Source: Rheinheimera sp. 4Y26 (GTDB lineage Bacteria > Pseudomonadota > Gammaproteobacteria > Enterobacterales > Alteromonadaceae). From it: DNA of 64,000 nucleotides. The stretch lies in assembly GCF_025245835.1 (NCBI RefSeq), contig NZ_JAOBWS010000004.1, positions 1 to 64,000 on the forward strand, given 5' to 3'. The translations under genes were made by a program, and so were the position numbers. Below, piece after piece: positions 33,663 through 44,302 of this stretch. How positions within the stretch are numbered: position 1 is the first letter of the stretch; each line of letters opens with the position of its first letter. The notes under the pieces were generated by a model that searched no databases, was not told the DNA's origin, and saw only the letters and a list, made by a program, of their open reading frames with translations.

Positions 33663-34669
33663 CTTTGGGGTTCGCTTTGTTGCAGCATGCGCTGTTGCCA
33701 TTGTAATAAATACGGATCGGCCCGTTTCTTTTTGTCACCGGTCAGTACCAGCGGATATAACACTGCCTGCCCAGCCTGTTCGCCCGCCATCATCATATGG
33801 GCATTGCCTTCAAGCAGTTGTTCAATGGCAAAGGCGCCAAGTTTGGTGGCTAAAATCCGGTCTGAACCCACCGGTCTGCCGCCACGTTGTAAGTGACCTA
33901 ACACACAGGCGCGGCATTCAGTGCCGGAGCGGGCGGTTATTTCTGCCGCCAATGCCAGGGCGCCGGCCGGATACATAGTTTCTGCCATCACTATGATGTA
34001 ACTGCCTGCGCCAAAATCCCGCTTTAGCCGACTGATGTCCTGTAATAAATCATCAAGGTCAACTTTATCACCATATTCAGGACAGATAATTTGTTCGGCA
34101 CCACCGGCAATGCCAGCGGCAAGTGCCAGATAACCGGTATGGCGGCCCATCACTTCCACTAAAAATGTGCGTTCAAAGGCATCGGCGGTGTCACGGATTT
34201 TGTCGATGGCATCCAGTGCGGTATCGAGCGCAGTGGCAAAACCAATGGTAAAGTCGGTGCCATCCACATCATTGTCGATGGTGCCGGGAATACCAACAAT
34301 CTGACCACGATAAAACGCCGAAATGGCCTGACAACCGCGGAAACTGCCATCACCACCAATGACGATCAGCGCATCAATACAGAGCTGATGCAAAATATCG
34401 GCTGCCTGCGCTGCGCCGTCAGGTTGTTGCAGCTGTTTACAGCGTGCACTTTTCAAAATGGTGCCCCCCAGCTGGATAATATGCAGCACATCGGCTTTTT
34501 CCAGCCTGATGTAGTCCTGTTGATAAATGCCATTAAAACCATGGCGAAAACCTATCACTTCAACGCCGGCAGCTTCGGCACTCAGCACCACGGCTCTTAA
34601 TGCTGCATTCATACCGGGAGCGTCGCCGCCTGAAGTTAAAATGCCGATCCGTTTTATGTTTTGTGTCAT
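33659..34669 (-). CDS. pfkA: 6-phosphofructokinase, ATP-type
   Basis: The 336-residue PfkA-family enzyme has GILTSGGDAPGMNAALRAVV, the nucleotide-site GGDGSFRG with Gly rather than the second Asp of PPi-dependent enzymes, and GIPGTIDNDV, again Gly where PPi enzymes have Lys. These features predict ATP as donor. VMGRHTGYLAL marks the substrate site. The ATG at 34669 is preceded by GGAG; a frame from 34714 is not preferred. Its presence next to Entner-Doudoroff genes means this organism can run both routes of hexose catabolism. Confidence 0.93.
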   Translation of the reverse strand: MTQNIKRIGILTSGGDAPGMNAALRAVVLSAEAAGVEVIGFRHGFNGIYQQDYIRLEKADVLHIIQLGGTILKSARCKQLQQPDGAAQAADILHQLCIDALIVIGGDGSFRGCQAISAFYRGQIVGIPGTIDNDVDGTDFTIGFATALDTALDAIDKIRDTADAFERTFLVEVMGRHTGYLALAAGIAGGAEQIICPEYGDKVDLDDLLQDISRLKRDFGAGSYIIVMAETMYPAGALALAAEITARSGTECRACVLGHLQRGGRPVGSDRILATKLGAFAIEQLLEGNAHMMMAGEQAGQAVLYPLVLTGDKKKRADPYLLQWQQRMLQQSEPQS

Positions 34670-34901
34670 ATATTGCTCCAAAATGGGTGGGCAAAAGTGC
34701 TTGGTGATAAACAAGCATAGCTATTGATTATGCACCTATGTCAGCACAAGGTTATTGATGCAACACAAAAATCAGCAAGAAGTTAGTTAAGTTGTGTTTC
34801 AGCGCAAAGGCAGCGGCTTTGACGAAAAAGCCGCGACAGCACAGCAAAAAACAGCGAAAATAGCGCTCCTGCAGTTGTACCTGAATTCTTAGGATTAAGT
34901 T

Positions 34902-35849
34902 ATGCATCAAGCATCGGGCAAAAGCCTGACCGGTTTTATTCTTGCGCTGACCACCGCAGTGTTATGGGGCATGTTACCCATAGCACTAAAAGTTGTGCTG
35001 ACAGAACTTTCCGCCAATACCATTACCTGGGTGCGCTTTTTAGTGGCGGCCATTTTTGTGGTGCTGGTGCTGTGGAAACAACAGAATTTACCTAAGCTTG
35101 GCAAACTCAAAGGCAAAGCGCGCACCCTGATGCTGATCGCTGTTGCCGGTTTGTTGTCCAATTACATTTTATATTTGATGGGGCTTAATTTGTTGACCGC
35201 CGAGACGGCACAGGTGGTGATTCAGCTGGCGCCGTTTTTGATGATGCTGGGTGGTATTTTTATTTTCCGCGAACGTTTGTTGTTATGGCAAAAAATTGGT
35301 GCAGCCACTTTAGTTGCCGGTTTATTGTTGTTTTTTAATGACAGATTGTTGTTATTAGTTACAGAGCTTGGCCAGGACAGCTTTGGTATTTTGCTGGTGA
35401 TCATCGCGGCTTTTACCTGGGCTGCTTATGCCTTAGCGCAAAAACAGTTATTGATGCACTTTAATTCCCAACAAATTATGGCCTTTATTTATGTGGCTGG
35501 CGCTTTGTGCTTTTTACCTGTCATTGATATTGCGCCCGTGTTTGAGTTGTCGTTATTACACTGGGCTTTGTTGTTGTTTTGTTGTTTAAATACCATAGTG
35601 GCCTACGGCGCTTTTGCTGAAGCGCTGGAACACTGGGAAGCGTCGAAAGTCAGTGCAGTGCTGGCAATTACACCTTTGTTAACCATTTTATTTGCCAATT
35701 TGGCCGCCTGGTTATGGCCGGAGGCACCTAAACCTGAGGCACTGAATTTGCTGGCGGTATTGGGTGCAGTGCTGGTGGTATTTGGCTCTGCAGTCACAGC
35801 GCTGGCACCGGTGTTAAAACAGTGGCGGCAGGACAGGGCAGCGGCATAA
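34902..35849 (+). CDS. EamA/DMT superfamily transporter
   Basis: The 315-residue protein has about ten hydrophobic segments in two EamA repeats (about 10-145 and 160-300), with TTAVLWGMLPIALK at the first repeat start and FTWAAYALAQKQLL at the second. Such transporters export amino acids or other metabolites. AGGA is nine bases upstream of the ATG. Convergent with pyk over a shared terminator. Substrate unknown. Confidence 0.88.
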   Translation: MHQASGKSLTGFILALTTAVLWGMLPIALKVVLTELSANTITWVRFLVAAIFVVLVLWKQQNLPKLGKLKGKARTLMLIAVAGLLSNYILYLMGLNLLTAETAQVVIQLAPFLMMLGGIFIFRERLLLWQKIGAATLVAGLLLFFNDRLLLLVTELGQDSFGILLVIIAAFTWAAYALAQKQLLMHFNSQQIMAFIYVAGALCFLPVIDIAPVFELSLLHWALLLFCCLNTIVAYGAFAEALEHWEASKVSAVLAITPLLTILFANLAAWLWPEAPKPEALNLLAVLGAVLVVFGSAVTALAPVLKQWRQDRAAA

Positions 35850-35927
35850 CCGACTTAGCATTTTCTCTCCCTGGTTGTTGTTGTCTGGCGAAACCGGCAA
35901 AGTAAAGTGCACAATTTGCAGCTGAAA

Positions 35928-35955
35928 AAAAACCACCGCAAGCGGTGGTTTTTTA
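35928..35955. terminator. Bidirectional terminator between EamA gene and pyk
   Basis: AAAAAACCACCG and CGGTGGTTTTTT pair around CAAG; T-runs follow on both strands. Confidence 0.88.
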
Positions 35956-35971
35956 CTATCAACAGTTGGTG

Positions 35972-37408
35972 TTATTTAACAGTTACTATTTTACAGGTGT
36001 TGGACGCACCTACGGTTTCCATTACATCGCCATGGGTTAAAATCACCAGATCACCGGTTTTTAAGCCCGCTGCTTTTTTCACGGCGGCAACTGCATCATC
36101 GGCCAGGTGATCGTTACTGATGCCGTGGCTGTCAAAAAACACCGGGTAAACACCACGGTAAAGTGCCATTTTATTCAGCGTTTTTACATGGCGCGATAAG
36201 GCATAAATAGCGTGCGCTGAGGTGATACGCGACATCAGCTTGGCGGTATAACCAGACTCAGTTAACGCAATAATGGCCTTGATGCCATCTAAATGATTGG
36301 CGGCATACATGGCCGACAGCGCAATAGTTTCGCTGATTTCAGTAAAAGTAACGTCCATCCGGTGTTTGGATGACAACACTTTTGGATGTTTTTCCGCACC
36401 ATCACAAACCCGGCCCATGGCTTTTACGGTTTCAGTTGGATATTTACCGGCCGCAGTTTCTGCCGATAACATCACAGCGTCAGTACCATCTAACACAGCG
36501 TTGGCCACGTCCATCACTTCAGCACGGGTTGGCATCGGGCTTTCAATCATCGATTCCATCATCTGAGTTGCGGTGATCACCACACGGTTCAGCTGACGGG
36601 AGCGGGCGATAATACGTTTTTGCTGGCCAACCAGCTCAGCGTCACCAATTTCTACACCCAAATCACCACGCGCCACCATCACTGCGTCAGAGGCGCGGAT
36701 AATGTCGTCCAAAGTAGCGTCATCAGCCACAGCCTCAGCTCGCTCGACTTTAGAGACGATTAAAGCTTCTGAGCCGGCATCACGCGCCAGCTGGCGTGCC
36801 AGACGCAAATCATCACCACAACGCGGAAAAGATACCGCCAGATAATCCACGTCAATTTTTGACGCCAGCGCGATATCTGCTTTGTCTTTGTCGGTGAGAG
36901 CCGGTGCCGACAAACCACCGCCTAACCTGTTAATACCTTTGTTGTTGGATAACTTACCTGCCACTGATACTTTGGTCAGAATGCGGCTACCTTGTACTTT
37001 ATCAACAATCAGCTGAATACGACCGTCGTCTAATAACAACACGTCTGCAGGGCGTACATCACCTGGCAGCTCTTTATAGTCGATACCAACCTGAGTTTCA
37101 TCGCCCAAACCTTTGCCAAGTTCGGCATCCAATACAAAGTCCTGACCTTCAGTTAGTTCTACACTGCCATTTTTAAAGGTGGAAACGCGGATTTTCGGGC
37201 CTTGTAAGTCACCTAAGATGGCAACATGGGCGTTGGTGGCGGCTGCAGCGGCACGAACCATCCGGGCACGCTGAATATGATCATCGGCACTGCCGTGCGA
37301 AAAGTTAAAACGAAAGACGGTGGCGCCTGCCAGGATCAGTTTTTCAATGGCGGCCTGGGTATTGGTGGCCGGGCCTAAGGTGGCAACTATTTTGGTTCTT
37401 CTTGGCAT
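35972..37408 (-). CDS. pykA: Pyruvate kinase
   Basis: The 478-residue enzyme starts [16 protein letters not shown] and contains the N-terminal substrate region FRFNFSHGS, the active-site motif [13 protein letters not shown] and [11 protein letters not shown], and a C-terminal allosteric domain. Length fits the PykA type. The ATG at 37408 (AGGAG upstream) is used instead of an ATG nine codons earlier. A perfect HexR-type palindrome at 37475-37489 lies between it and hexR, so pyruvate kinase is probably coordinated with Entner-Doudoroff flux. Confidence 0.94.
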   Translation of the reverse strand: MPRRTKIVATLGPATNTQAAIEKLILAGATVFRFNFSHGSADDHIQRARMVRAAAAATNAHVAILGDLQGPKIRVSTFKNGSVELTEGQDFVLDAELGKGLGDETQVGIDYKELPGDVRPADVLLLDDGRIQLIVDKVQGSRILTKVSVAGKLSNNKGINRLGGGLSAPALTDKDKADIALASKIDVDYLAVSFPRCGDDLRLARQLARDAGSEALIVSKVERAEAVADDATLDDIIRASDAVMVARGDLGVEIGDAELVGQQKRIIARSRQLNRVVITATQMMESMIESPMPTRAEVMDVANAVLDGTDAVMLSAETAAGKYPTETVKAMGRVCDGAEKHPKVLSSKHRMDVTFTEISETIALSAMYAANHLDGIKAIIALTESGYTAKLMSRITSAHAIYALSRHVKTLNKMALYRGVYPVFFDSHGISNDHLADDAVAAVKKAAGLKTGDLVILTHGDVMETVGASNTCKIVTVK

Positions 37409-37474
37409 GTGCTGCTCCTGCCTGTTGATGTGCATGCCCGCCAGTGGACCCTGGCGGTGATGCTGACAGTGTAA

Positions 37475-37489
37475 TGTAATTTAATTACA
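37475..37489. promoter_or_regulatory. HexR-type site upstream of pyk
   Basis: TGTAATTTAATTACA is identical to the site before zwf and fits the known HexR consensus TGTAATWNNATTACA. It is 67 bp upstream of the pyk start. Confidence 0.85.
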
Positions 37490-37551
37490 GAATATAGCGT
37501 GAATTTGGAGAAAACTTACAGGTAGGCGCAGTTGCCTGCGCCAGAGACCGG

Positions 37552-38403
37552 TTAAAAATCTTTCTTTTCAAAACGGGAACCGCGCAAACTGTCTTTTACT
37601 TTCTTTAAGTTTTCACGGAATTTTGTGCCGCGGCGTAAGGTAAAACCTGTGGCCAGAATATCAATCAGCACCAGCTGCGCTACGCGTGACGCCATCGGCA
37701 TATACATATCAGTGTCTTCCGGAACATCCAGTGACAACACCAAAGTACATTCTTTGGCAAGCGGGCTGTCATAAGCGGTAATGCCTATCACAGTGGCGTC
37801 GTTCTCGCGTGCGATAGCGGCAATATCACAAAGGTTTTTGGTGCGGCCAGTGTGGGAAATACACACCACTACATCACCTTCGCTGCTGTTAATAGCGCTC
37901 ATACGCTGCATCACGATGTCGTCAAAACATACCACGGGCACATTAAAACGGAAAAATTTGTTCTGGGCGTCATGGGCAACCGAAGCGGATGCTCCCAGGC
38001 CAAAAAAGGAGATCTTTTTCGCCTGGGTTAACACATCAACAGCACGGTTAATGGTATTAATATCAACGTTTTGGCGCGCAGCATCCAATGCTGCCATGGT
38101 CGATTCAAAAATTTTGGCTGTGTAAGCCTCAGGGCCGTCGTCTTCTTCGACATGACGGTTTACATAAGGCGTACCGTTGGCCAGGCTTTGTGCCAGATGC
38201 AGTTTAAAATCCGGAAAACCTTTGGTATCCAGCCGGCGGCAAAAGCGGTTGACGGTAGGTTCAGACACATCGGCCATTTTAGCCAAAGCCGCAATACTGC
38301 TATGAATAGTGGTTTGCGGATTGGCCAGAATGACATCTGCAACTTTACGCTCTGATTTACTGAAGCTGTTGACACTATTTACGATTTTTTCCAGCACATT
38401 CAT
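37552..38403 (-). CDS. hexR: HexR, RpiR-family transcription factor
   Basis: The 283-residue regulator has an N-terminal HTH_6 domain (about 1-77, SIAALAKMADVSEPTVNRFCRR) and a C-terminal SIS sugar-phosphate isomerase-like domain (about 125-255, with FFGLGASASVAHDA and VVVCISHTGRT). HexR senses 2-keto-3-deoxy-6-phosphogluconate and controls Entner-Doudoroff and glycolytic genes. It is divergent from zwf-pgl-edd-glk-eda with HexR boxes in the intergenic space and before pyk. Identification is by sequence similarity and context together. Confidence 0.94.
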   Translation of the reverse strand: MNVLEKIVNSVNSFSKSERKVADVILANPQTTIHSSIAALAKMADVSEPTVNRFCRRLDTKGFPDFKLHLAQSLANGTPYVNRHVEEDDGPEAYTAKIFESTMAALDAARQNVDINTINRAVDVLTQAKKISFFGLGASASVAHDAQNKFFRFNVPVVCFDDIVMQRMSAINSSEGDVVVCISHTGRTKNLCDIAAIARENDATVIGITAYDSPLAKECTLVLSLDVPEDTDMYMPMASRVAQLVLIDILATGFTLRRGTKFRENLKKVKDSLRGSRFEKKDF

Positions 38404-38451
38404 CCGATATTTCCTGCTCTGACACAGACCCTGGCGGCCCTGGATTGATTT

Positions 38452-38466
38452 TGTAATTAATTTTGT
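38452..38466. promoter_or_regulatory. Weak HexR-like half site near hexR
   Basis: TGTAATTAATTTTGT has one perfect half site and a poor second half, 49 bp upstream of hexR. It could allow weak autoregulation. Confidence 0.35.
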
Positions 38467-38573
38467 AGCCCAACCGGGGCAGTAACAACAAAAGTGATAA
38501 ACTTACAACGAATTTAATGATACATCGTAAAGACTGCCTTAAGATATAGGCTACGTCAAAACTTTAAGGAAGT

Positions 38574-38588
38574 TGTAATTTAATTACA
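38574..38588. promoter_or_regulatory. HexR-type site upstream of zwf
   Basis: TGTAATTTAATTACA, flanked by T and A to make a 17-bp palindrome, lies 83 bp before the zwf start and is identical to the pyk site. Confidence 0.88.
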
Positions 38589-38670
38589 ACTTATCCGGTT
38601 TACAACCGCCAGACACTTCGCTAGTATGCGGTTAAGTGTTGTAAAATTACATCTAATCAAGGGTCAGCGC

Positions 38671-40143
38671 ATGACAACAGCAGCACACTCGAATAAAGCC
38701 TGTGATCTTATTCTGTTCGGCACCAAAGGGGATTTAGCCCGTCGTAAACTTTTACCTGCTTTGTATCAGCTGGAAATGGCTGGACTTTTACATGCAGACA
38801 GCCGGATCACCGGTGTTGCCCGCGACGCGCTGACGCTGGATGCTTATATTGAAGTTGTTGAAACTAACTTACAGAAATTTGTAAAAGAGCCGCTGGTGCC
38901 TGAGGTTTGGGCAAGGTTAAAAGCCAAACTGCAATATGTACAAATTGATTTGTCGCAAGAGCAGGATTACATCAAGTTAAAAGCCGTGACCGACATTAAA
39001 AGCCGCATTCCGGTCAGTTATTTTGCCACCGCGCCTTCGTTATTTGGCCATATCTGTAAAGGCCTGGATTCCGCCGGTTTGTCCAAACAACCATCCCGCG
39101 TAGTGCTGGAAAAACCCATTGGTCATTGCCTTGAGTCGTCCAAAGTGATTAATGACGAAGTGGCCAAGTATTTTAAAGAATCGCAGATTTACCGCATTGA
39201 CCATTACCTTGGTAAAGAAACAGTGCTGAACCTGCTGGCGTTGCGTTTTGCCAATGCCATTTTTGCCTCAAACTGGGACCACAACGCTATTGATCATGTG
39301 CAGATTTCCGTGGCCGAAGAAGTAGGTGTGGAAGGGCGCTGGGGTTATTACGACGACGCCGGTCAAATGCGCGACATGGTGCAAAACCACTTATTACAGG
39401 TGCTGTCTTTAATTGCGATGGAACCGCCAGCCAGTCTGGATGCTGACAGTATCCGCGACGAAAAATTAAAAGTACTAAAAGCGCTGCGGCCAATTAACTT
39501 GCAAAACGTGCAGGAAAAAACGGTGCGCGGGCAATACAGCGCTGGTTTTGTTGGCGGCAAAGCCGTGCCTGGTTATCTGGAAGAAGAAGACGCCAGACCG
39601 AACAGCAAAACCGAAACTTTTGTCGCTATTAAAGTGGATATCGACAACTGGCGCTGGGCCGGTGTGCCGTTTTACCTGCGTACCGGTAAACGGATGCCAA
39701 ATAAAGTGTCAGAAGTGGTGATTTGTTTTAAACCTCAGCCACACAATATTTTCCATGAAACTTATAAACAGCTGCCGGCCAATAAACTCATTATCCGTTT
39801 GCAGCCGGACGAAGGCGTGGAAATTCAGATCATGAATAAAATTCCTGGCCTTGGCGAAACCATGCAGTTGCAACAAAGCAAACTGGATTTAAGTTTTGAC
39901 GAAACCTTTAAAGCCCAGCGGATTGCCGATGCTTACGAGCGTTTGTTGCTCGAAGCTATGCTGGGCAATCAATACCTCTTTGTCCGTCGTGATGAAGTGG
40001 AACAAGCCTGGAAATGGGTGGACGGAATTCTGGACGCCTGGCGTGTCAATAACGAACCACCAAAATCTTATCAGGCCGGAACCTGGGGCCCTGTTGCTGC
40101 TATCTCATTATTAGCCCGCGATGACAGAAACTGGGACGAATAA
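38671..40143 (+). CDS. zwf: Glucose-6-phosphate dehydrogenase
   Basis: The 490-residue enzyme has the N-terminal nucleotide motif LILFGTKGDLARRKLLPALY (the usual GxxGDLA) and the active-site RIDHYLGKETVLNLLALRFAN. E. coli Zwf is 491 residues. The ATG at 38671 (AAGGG upstream) is chosen over one at 38626. It is the first gene of the Entner-Doudoroff operon and makes 6-phosphogluconolactone and NADPH. Confidence 0.96.
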   Translation: MTTAAHSNKACDLILFGTKGDLARRKLLPALYQLEMAGLLHADSRITGVARDALTLDAYIEVVETNLQKFVKEPLVPEVWARLKAKLQYVQIDLSQEQDYIKLKAVTDIKSRIPVSYFATAPSLFGHICKGLDSAGLSKQPSRVVLEKPIGHCLESSKVINDEVAKYFKESQIYRIDHYLGKETVLNLLALRFANAIFASNWDHNAIDHVQISVAEEVGVEGRWGYYDDAGQMRDMVQNHLLQVLSLIAMEPPASLDADSIRDEKLKVLKALRPINLQNVQEKTVRGQYSAGFVGGKAVPGYLEEEDARPNSKTETFVAIKVDIDNWRWAGVPFYLRTGKRMPNKVSEVVICFKPQPHNIFHETYKQLPANKLIIRLQPDEGVEIQIMNKIPGLGETMQLQQSKLDLSFDETFKAQRIADAYERLLLEAMLGNQYLFVRRDEVEQAWKWVDGILDAWRVNNEPPKSYQAGTWGPVAAISLLARDDRNWDE

Positions 40144-40144
40144 G

Positions 40145-40834
40145 ATGCAGCTGAATACTTTTACCAGTTCAGATGAGCTGAACCAACAATTTGCCAGGCG
40201 CCTTGTTGCCATTTTGTCGGATGCCATTGCCAATCGCGGCCATGCTTATTTAGTGGTGTCGGGTGGACGTACGCCACAGGCATTGTTTCAGCAGTTAAGT
40301 CAGGCTGAACTTGATTGGTCGAAAGTGACCATTACGTTAGCCGACGACAGATTTTTGCCGGATAGCGAAGCTGACAGTAATGAGCGGCTGGTGAAAGCCA
40401 GTTTGTTGCAACACAAGGCTGCAAAAGCAAGTTTTATCAGTTTGTACGCGCCTTTTGATCAAGCCGAGCAGGCTGTGCCGGAGCTTTTAACTAGAGTTGC
40501 TGATTTACCCACTTTTGATGCCGTGATTCTGGGCATGGGTGAAGATGGCCATACAGCGTCGTTATTCCCGTGCAGTAAAGAAGTACAAAAGGGAATGGCA
40601 GCAGATGCACCGGCGCTTCTGGCGGTGAATCCGACAACAGCGCCTTATCAGCGTATCTCTTTTAGTAAAACAAGATTACTTAACAGCCGTTTTTTGTTTT
40701 TGCACCTGGTGGGCGAGTCCAAGCTCAGAGTGCTGGAACAAGCCATGGCCAGCCGCGACGAATTGGCGATGCCAATCCGCGCTTTTTTACACCACACTGA
40801 TCCGGACATATCAGTGATGTTCGCAGCCAAGTAG
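40145..40834 (+). CDS. pgl: 6-phosphogluconolactonase
   Basis: The 229-residue enzyme of the SOL/DevB type has [15 protein letters not shown] near the N-terminus, ADDRFLP and the [15 protein letters not shown] signature. It hydrolyses the lactone made by Zwf. The ATG at 40145, one base after the zwf stop, gives the usual length; an ATG at 40121 inside zwf would add eight residues. Confidence 0.94.
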   Translation: MQLNTFTSSDELNQQFARRLVAILSDAIANRGHAYLVVSGGRTPQALFQQLSQAELDWSKVTITLADDRFLPDSEADSNERLVKASLLQHKAAKASFISLYAPFDQAEQAVPELLTRVADLPTFDAVILGMGEDGHTASLFPCSKEVQKGMAADAPALLAVNPTTAPYQRISFSKTRLLNSRFLFLHLVGESKLRVLEQAMASRDELAMPIRAFLHHTDPDISVMFAAK

Positions 40835-40842
40835 AGGTCAAC

Positions 40843-42675
40843 ATGCATCCGGTTATCCAGCAAGTTACAGACAGGATCATCGCCCGCAGTGAAAAATCAC
40901 GGGCGATTTATCTGAGCCGAATTGAACAGGCCCGTGCCAAAGGTCCACACCGGGGAGCCCTGGCTTGTGGCAATCTGGCGCATGGTTTTGCCGCCTGTAA
41001 CAAACAGGAAAAAGCGGATTTACGCAGTCTGACCAAAGCCAATATCGGCATTATTTCCAGCTACAACGACATGTTGTCGGCGCATCAGCCTTATGAAACT
41101 TATCCGGCTTTAATTAAAGAAGCGGTGGCGCAGGTTGGTTCAGTGGCGCAGTTTGCCGGTGGTGTGCCTGCCATGTGTGATGGTGTGACCCAGGGGCAGC
41201 CTGGTATGGAGCTGAGTTTATTAAGCCGCGACATTATTGCCATGTCGGCTGCTGTTGGCCTGTCACACAATATGTTTGACGGCGGTTTAATGCTGGGTAT
41301 TTGCGACAAGATTGTGCCGGGTTTGTTAATGGCGGCACTAAGTTTTGGCCATCTGCCTTTTGTATTTGTACCTGCAGGTCCAATGCCATCCGGTATTCCA
41401 AACAAAGAAAAGGCGCGGGTGCGTCAGCTGTTTGCCGAAGGCAAAGTAGGCAAAGAAGAGCTGCTGGAATCAGAATCAGCCTCTTACCACAGCGCCGGCA
41501 CCTGTACTTTTTATGGCACAGCAAACTCTAATCAGCTGGTGGTGGAAATGATGGGTCTGCATTTACCAGGCTCTTCTTTTGTCAATCCAGGCACGCCACT
41601 TCGGGATGAGCTGACCAAAGCTGCGGCCCGTCAGGTTACCCGTTTAACAGATTTAGGCGCGGACTATATGCCGATCGGTCATATTGTCGATGCCAAAGCT
41701 GTAGTAAACGGTATTGTGGGTTTATTGGCTACAGGTGGTTCAACCAACCACACCATGCACCTGGTGGCTGTAGCACGCTCTGCCGGTTTTATTGTGAACT
41801 GGGACGATTTTGCTGATTTATCCAATGCCACGCCTTTACTTACCAAAATTTATCCAAACGGTCAGGCTGATATCAACCACTTCCAGCAAGCCGGTGGTAT
41901 GGCTTATCTGATGAAAGAGCTGCTGGACGCAGGACTACTGCATGAAGATGTCAACACAGTTGCCGGTTTTGGTCTGCGCCGTTACACCCAGGTGCCGGTA
42001 TTACAGGACGGTCAGCTGGTCTGGGTTGATGGCCCAAGTGCCTCTTCTGATGAAACTGTACTGACGTCTGCCGCTAAACCATTTAAAGATCATGGTGGTT
42101 TACAGGTGCTGTCGGGCAACGTTGGCCGAGGTGTTATTAAAACCTCGGCGCTGCGCCCGGGTACTGAAGTGGTGAAAGCGCCTGCAGTGGTGTTTTCCAG
42201 TCAGCACGAACTGGACGCTGCTTTTAAAGCCGGCGAGTTAGATAAAGATTGTATTGTTGTAGTGCGTTTTCAGGGGCCAAAAGCCTGTGGTATGCCAGAG
42301 CTGCATAAACTGACACCGCCGCTTGGGGTGTTGCAGGACCGTGGCTATCACGTGGCGCTGGTTACAGACGGTCGGATGTCAGGTGCATCAGGCAAGGTAC
42401 CTGCTGCTATTCATGTGACGCCTGAGGCCATTGAAGGCGGCATGATCGCCAAAATTCAGACCGGCGATATGATGCTGGTCGACGGTGAAACCGGTGTATT
42501 GCAGCTGTTGGTGTCAGACGAAGAGCTGGCCAAACGTGAATTTGCCACCCGCGATATGTCGGACAGTTATTACGGTATGGGCCGGGAGATTTTCGGTGGT
42601 CTGCGTACCGTGCTGACAGGCGCAGAGCAGGGCGCTTGCAGCCTCTTTACTACTGAGGAACATCTGCATGGTTAA
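40843..42675 (+). CDS. edd: 6-phosphogluconate dehydratase
   Basis: The 610-residue IlvD/Edd family dehydratase has Cys ligands for the iron-sulfur cluster in [16 protein letters not shown] and in [14 protein letters not shown], and a C-terminal [16 protein letters not shown]. It makes KDPG from 6-phosphogluconate. GAGG precedes the ATG. It ends 8 bp inside glk, so the two are translationally coupled. Confidence 0.96.
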   Translation: MHPVIQQVTDRIIARSEKSRAIYLSRIEQARAKGPHRGALACGNLAHGFAACNKQEKADLRSLTKANIGIISSYNDMLSAHQPYETYPALIKEAVAQVGSVAQFAGGVPAMCDGVTQGQPGMELSLLSRDIIAMSAAVGLSHNMFDGGLMLGICDKIVPGLLMAALSFGHLPFVFVPAGPMPSGIPNKEKARVRQLFAEGKVGKEELLESESASYHSAGTCTFYGTANSNQLVVEMMGLHLPGSSFVNPGTPLRDELTKAAARQVTRLTDLGADYMPIGHIVDAKAVVNGIVGLLATGGSTNHTMHLVAVARSAGFIVNWDDFADLSNATPLLTKIYPNGQADINHFQQAGGMAYLMKELLDAGLLHEDVNTVAGFGLRRYTQVPVLQDGQLVWVDGPSASSDETVLTSAAKPFKDHGGLQVLSGNVGRGVIKTSALRPGTEVVKAPAVVFSSQHELDAAFKAGELDKDCIVVVRFQGPKACGMPELHKLTPPLGVLQDRGYHVALVTDGRMSGASGKVPAAIHVTPEAIEGGMIAKIQTGDMMLVDGETGVLQLLVSDEELAKREFATRDMSDSYYGMGREIFGGLRTVLTGAEQGACSLFTTEEHLHG

Positions 42676-43630
42676 TTTTGCCATTGTCGCTGATATTGGC
42701 GGCACCAATGCCCGTTTTAGCCGGGTGAATTTGTCCACGCTGGAACTTGACCATGTAGTGGTGTACCCCTGCGCCGATTTTGCCAGCCTGACCCTGGCGC
42801 TCAGTTATTACCAGAGCACCCAGCAGTTACAGGATATTGCCCATGTGGCTGTGGCTATTGCTTGTCCGGTCAATGGCGACCTGGTGAAAATGACCAATTT
42901 TCACTGGCAATTCTCCATCAGCCAGATTAAAGCTGAGTTGGAACTTGCTGAATTTATTGTGTTAAACGACTTTACCGCAGTGGCCATGTCGCTGCCTGCG
43001 CTCAAAGACAACGAAAAAATTAAGTTTGGTGCAGGGGAAAGTGATGCCAATAAGCCTATGGCTGTTCTTGGCGCCGGCACCGGCCTTGGGGTTGGGCATT
43101 TAATTCCGACCGCTCATGGTTATATTCCGTTACCGGGTGAAGGTGGTCATACCGACTGGACAGCACAAAACGAGCAGGAATGGTTTATTCAGCGTTATCT
43201 CGCTGCTCATTATGGTCATGTGTCGCCAGAGCGGCTGTTATCTGGCCCTGGCATTGAAAGTTTGTATCTGGCCATTGCCGCTTACCGTGGTTTAACGGTT
43301 GAGCCAATGTCAGCCGCCGACATCAGCACCCATGCGCTTAATAACAGCAACGAACTTTGTGCTGCGGTTATAGAGCAGTTTTTTGCAAGTTTAGGCGCAT
43401 TAGCCGGCGATTTAGCGCTGACGCTCAGCACCTTTGGTGGTGTGTATGTGGCCGGTGGCATAGTGCCCAAGTTATTACCTTTGCTGGAGCAGAGCGAGTT
43501 TCGCACCCGTTTTGAAGCAAAAGGCCGTTTTACCGACTTTAACCGGCGCATTGCCACTTATGTCGTCACTGCAGAGCAACCGGGTTTGCTGGGCTGCGCT
43601 GTCTACTTAAAACAAATTCTGGCGAGTTAA
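42668..43630 (+). CDS. glk: Glucokinase
   Basis: The 320-residue Glk-family kinase has the phosphate-1 motif [11 protein letters not shown], catalytic Asp in [12 protein letters not shown], and [14 protein letters not shown]. It feeds glucose 6-phosphate to Zwf. Start overlaps edd by 8 bp and eda follows after four bases. Confidence 0.95.
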   Translation: MVNFAIVADIGGTNARFSRVNLSTLELDHVVVYPCADFASLTLALSYYQSTQQLQDIAHVAVAIACPVNGDLVKMTNFHWQFSISQIKAELELAEFIVLNDFTAVAMSLPALKDNEKIKFGAGESDANKPMAVLGAGTGLGVGHLIPTAHGYIPLPGEGGHTDWTAQNEQEWFIQRYLAAHYGHVSPERLLSGPGIESLYLAIAAYRGLTVEPMSAADISTHALNNSNELCAAVIEQFFASLGALAGDLALTLSTFGGVYVAGGIVPKLLPLLEQSEFRTRFEAKGRFTDFNRRIATYVVTAEQPGLLGCAVYLKQILAS

Positions 43631-43634
43631 GCTT

Positions 43635-44288
43635 ATGTCTTTTCAAAATTGGCAATTACAACCTGACACCCTGTTTGCACAAGGACCTGTGGTACCGGTC
43701 ATTGTGATTAAAGATCTCGCCACCGCTGTGCCTCTGGCCAAAGCTTTATTGGCCGGTGGTATTAAAGTTCTGGAAGTGACTTTACGCACCCCTGTTGCGC
43801 TGGAAGCCATCAGCCTGTTAGCCAAAGAAGTACCGGACGCTATTGTGGGCGCCGGCACTGTCACCACGCCTGAGCAACTGCAAAAAGTAATTGAAGCCGG
43901 TGCCAAATTTGCCATCAGCCCGGGGCTGACCCGCGAATTACTGGCCGCAGGTAAAGAAGCACCTATTCCGCTGATCCCTGGCATTGCTTCTATTTCTGAA
44001 TTGATGGAAGGTACAGGTTTAGGATATACCCATTTTAAATTTTTCCCGGCAGAAGCGGCCGGCGGTGTGAAAACTTTAAAGTCGATTCATGGGCCGTTTT
44101 CAGATATCCGCTTTTGCCCGACCGGCGGCATTAACGAGAAAAATTTCCTGGAATACCTGGCATTACCAAACGTGCTTTGTGTCGGCGGCTCCTGGATAGT
44201 GCCGGATGATGCTATTGTGGCTGGCGACTGGCAACGTATTACCGACTTATGTCTGGACGCTGTGGCCAAAGCCGGCGCTGTTGCCTGA
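43635..44288 (+). CDS. eda: KDPG/KHG aldolase
   Basis: The 217-residue class I aldolase has catalytic Glu in VLEVTLRTP, the Schiff-base Lys in [13 protein letters not shown] and PTGGI. It splits KDPG into pyruvate and glyceraldehyde 3-phosphate. It is the last enzyme gene of the operon, with a terminator at 44349. Confidence 0.96.
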   Translation: MSFQNWQLQPDTLFAQGPVVPVIVIKDLATAVPLAKALLAGGIKVLEVTLRTPVALEAISLLAKEVPDAIVGAGTVTTPEQLQKVIEAGAKFAISPGLTRELLAAGKEAPIPLIPGIASISELMEGTGLGYTHFKFFPAEAAGGVKTLKSIHGPFSDIRFCPTGGINEKNFLEYLALPNVLCVGGSWIVPDDAIVAGDWQRITDLCLDAVAKAGAVA

Positions 44289-44302
44289 AGAGTTATTTTG
44301 TC

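Noticed and set aside
38640-38651. TGTAAAATTACA as a second HexR site before zwf
   Set aside because: The half sites are three bases closer than in the HexR consensus, so the spacing is wrong for the same dimer.
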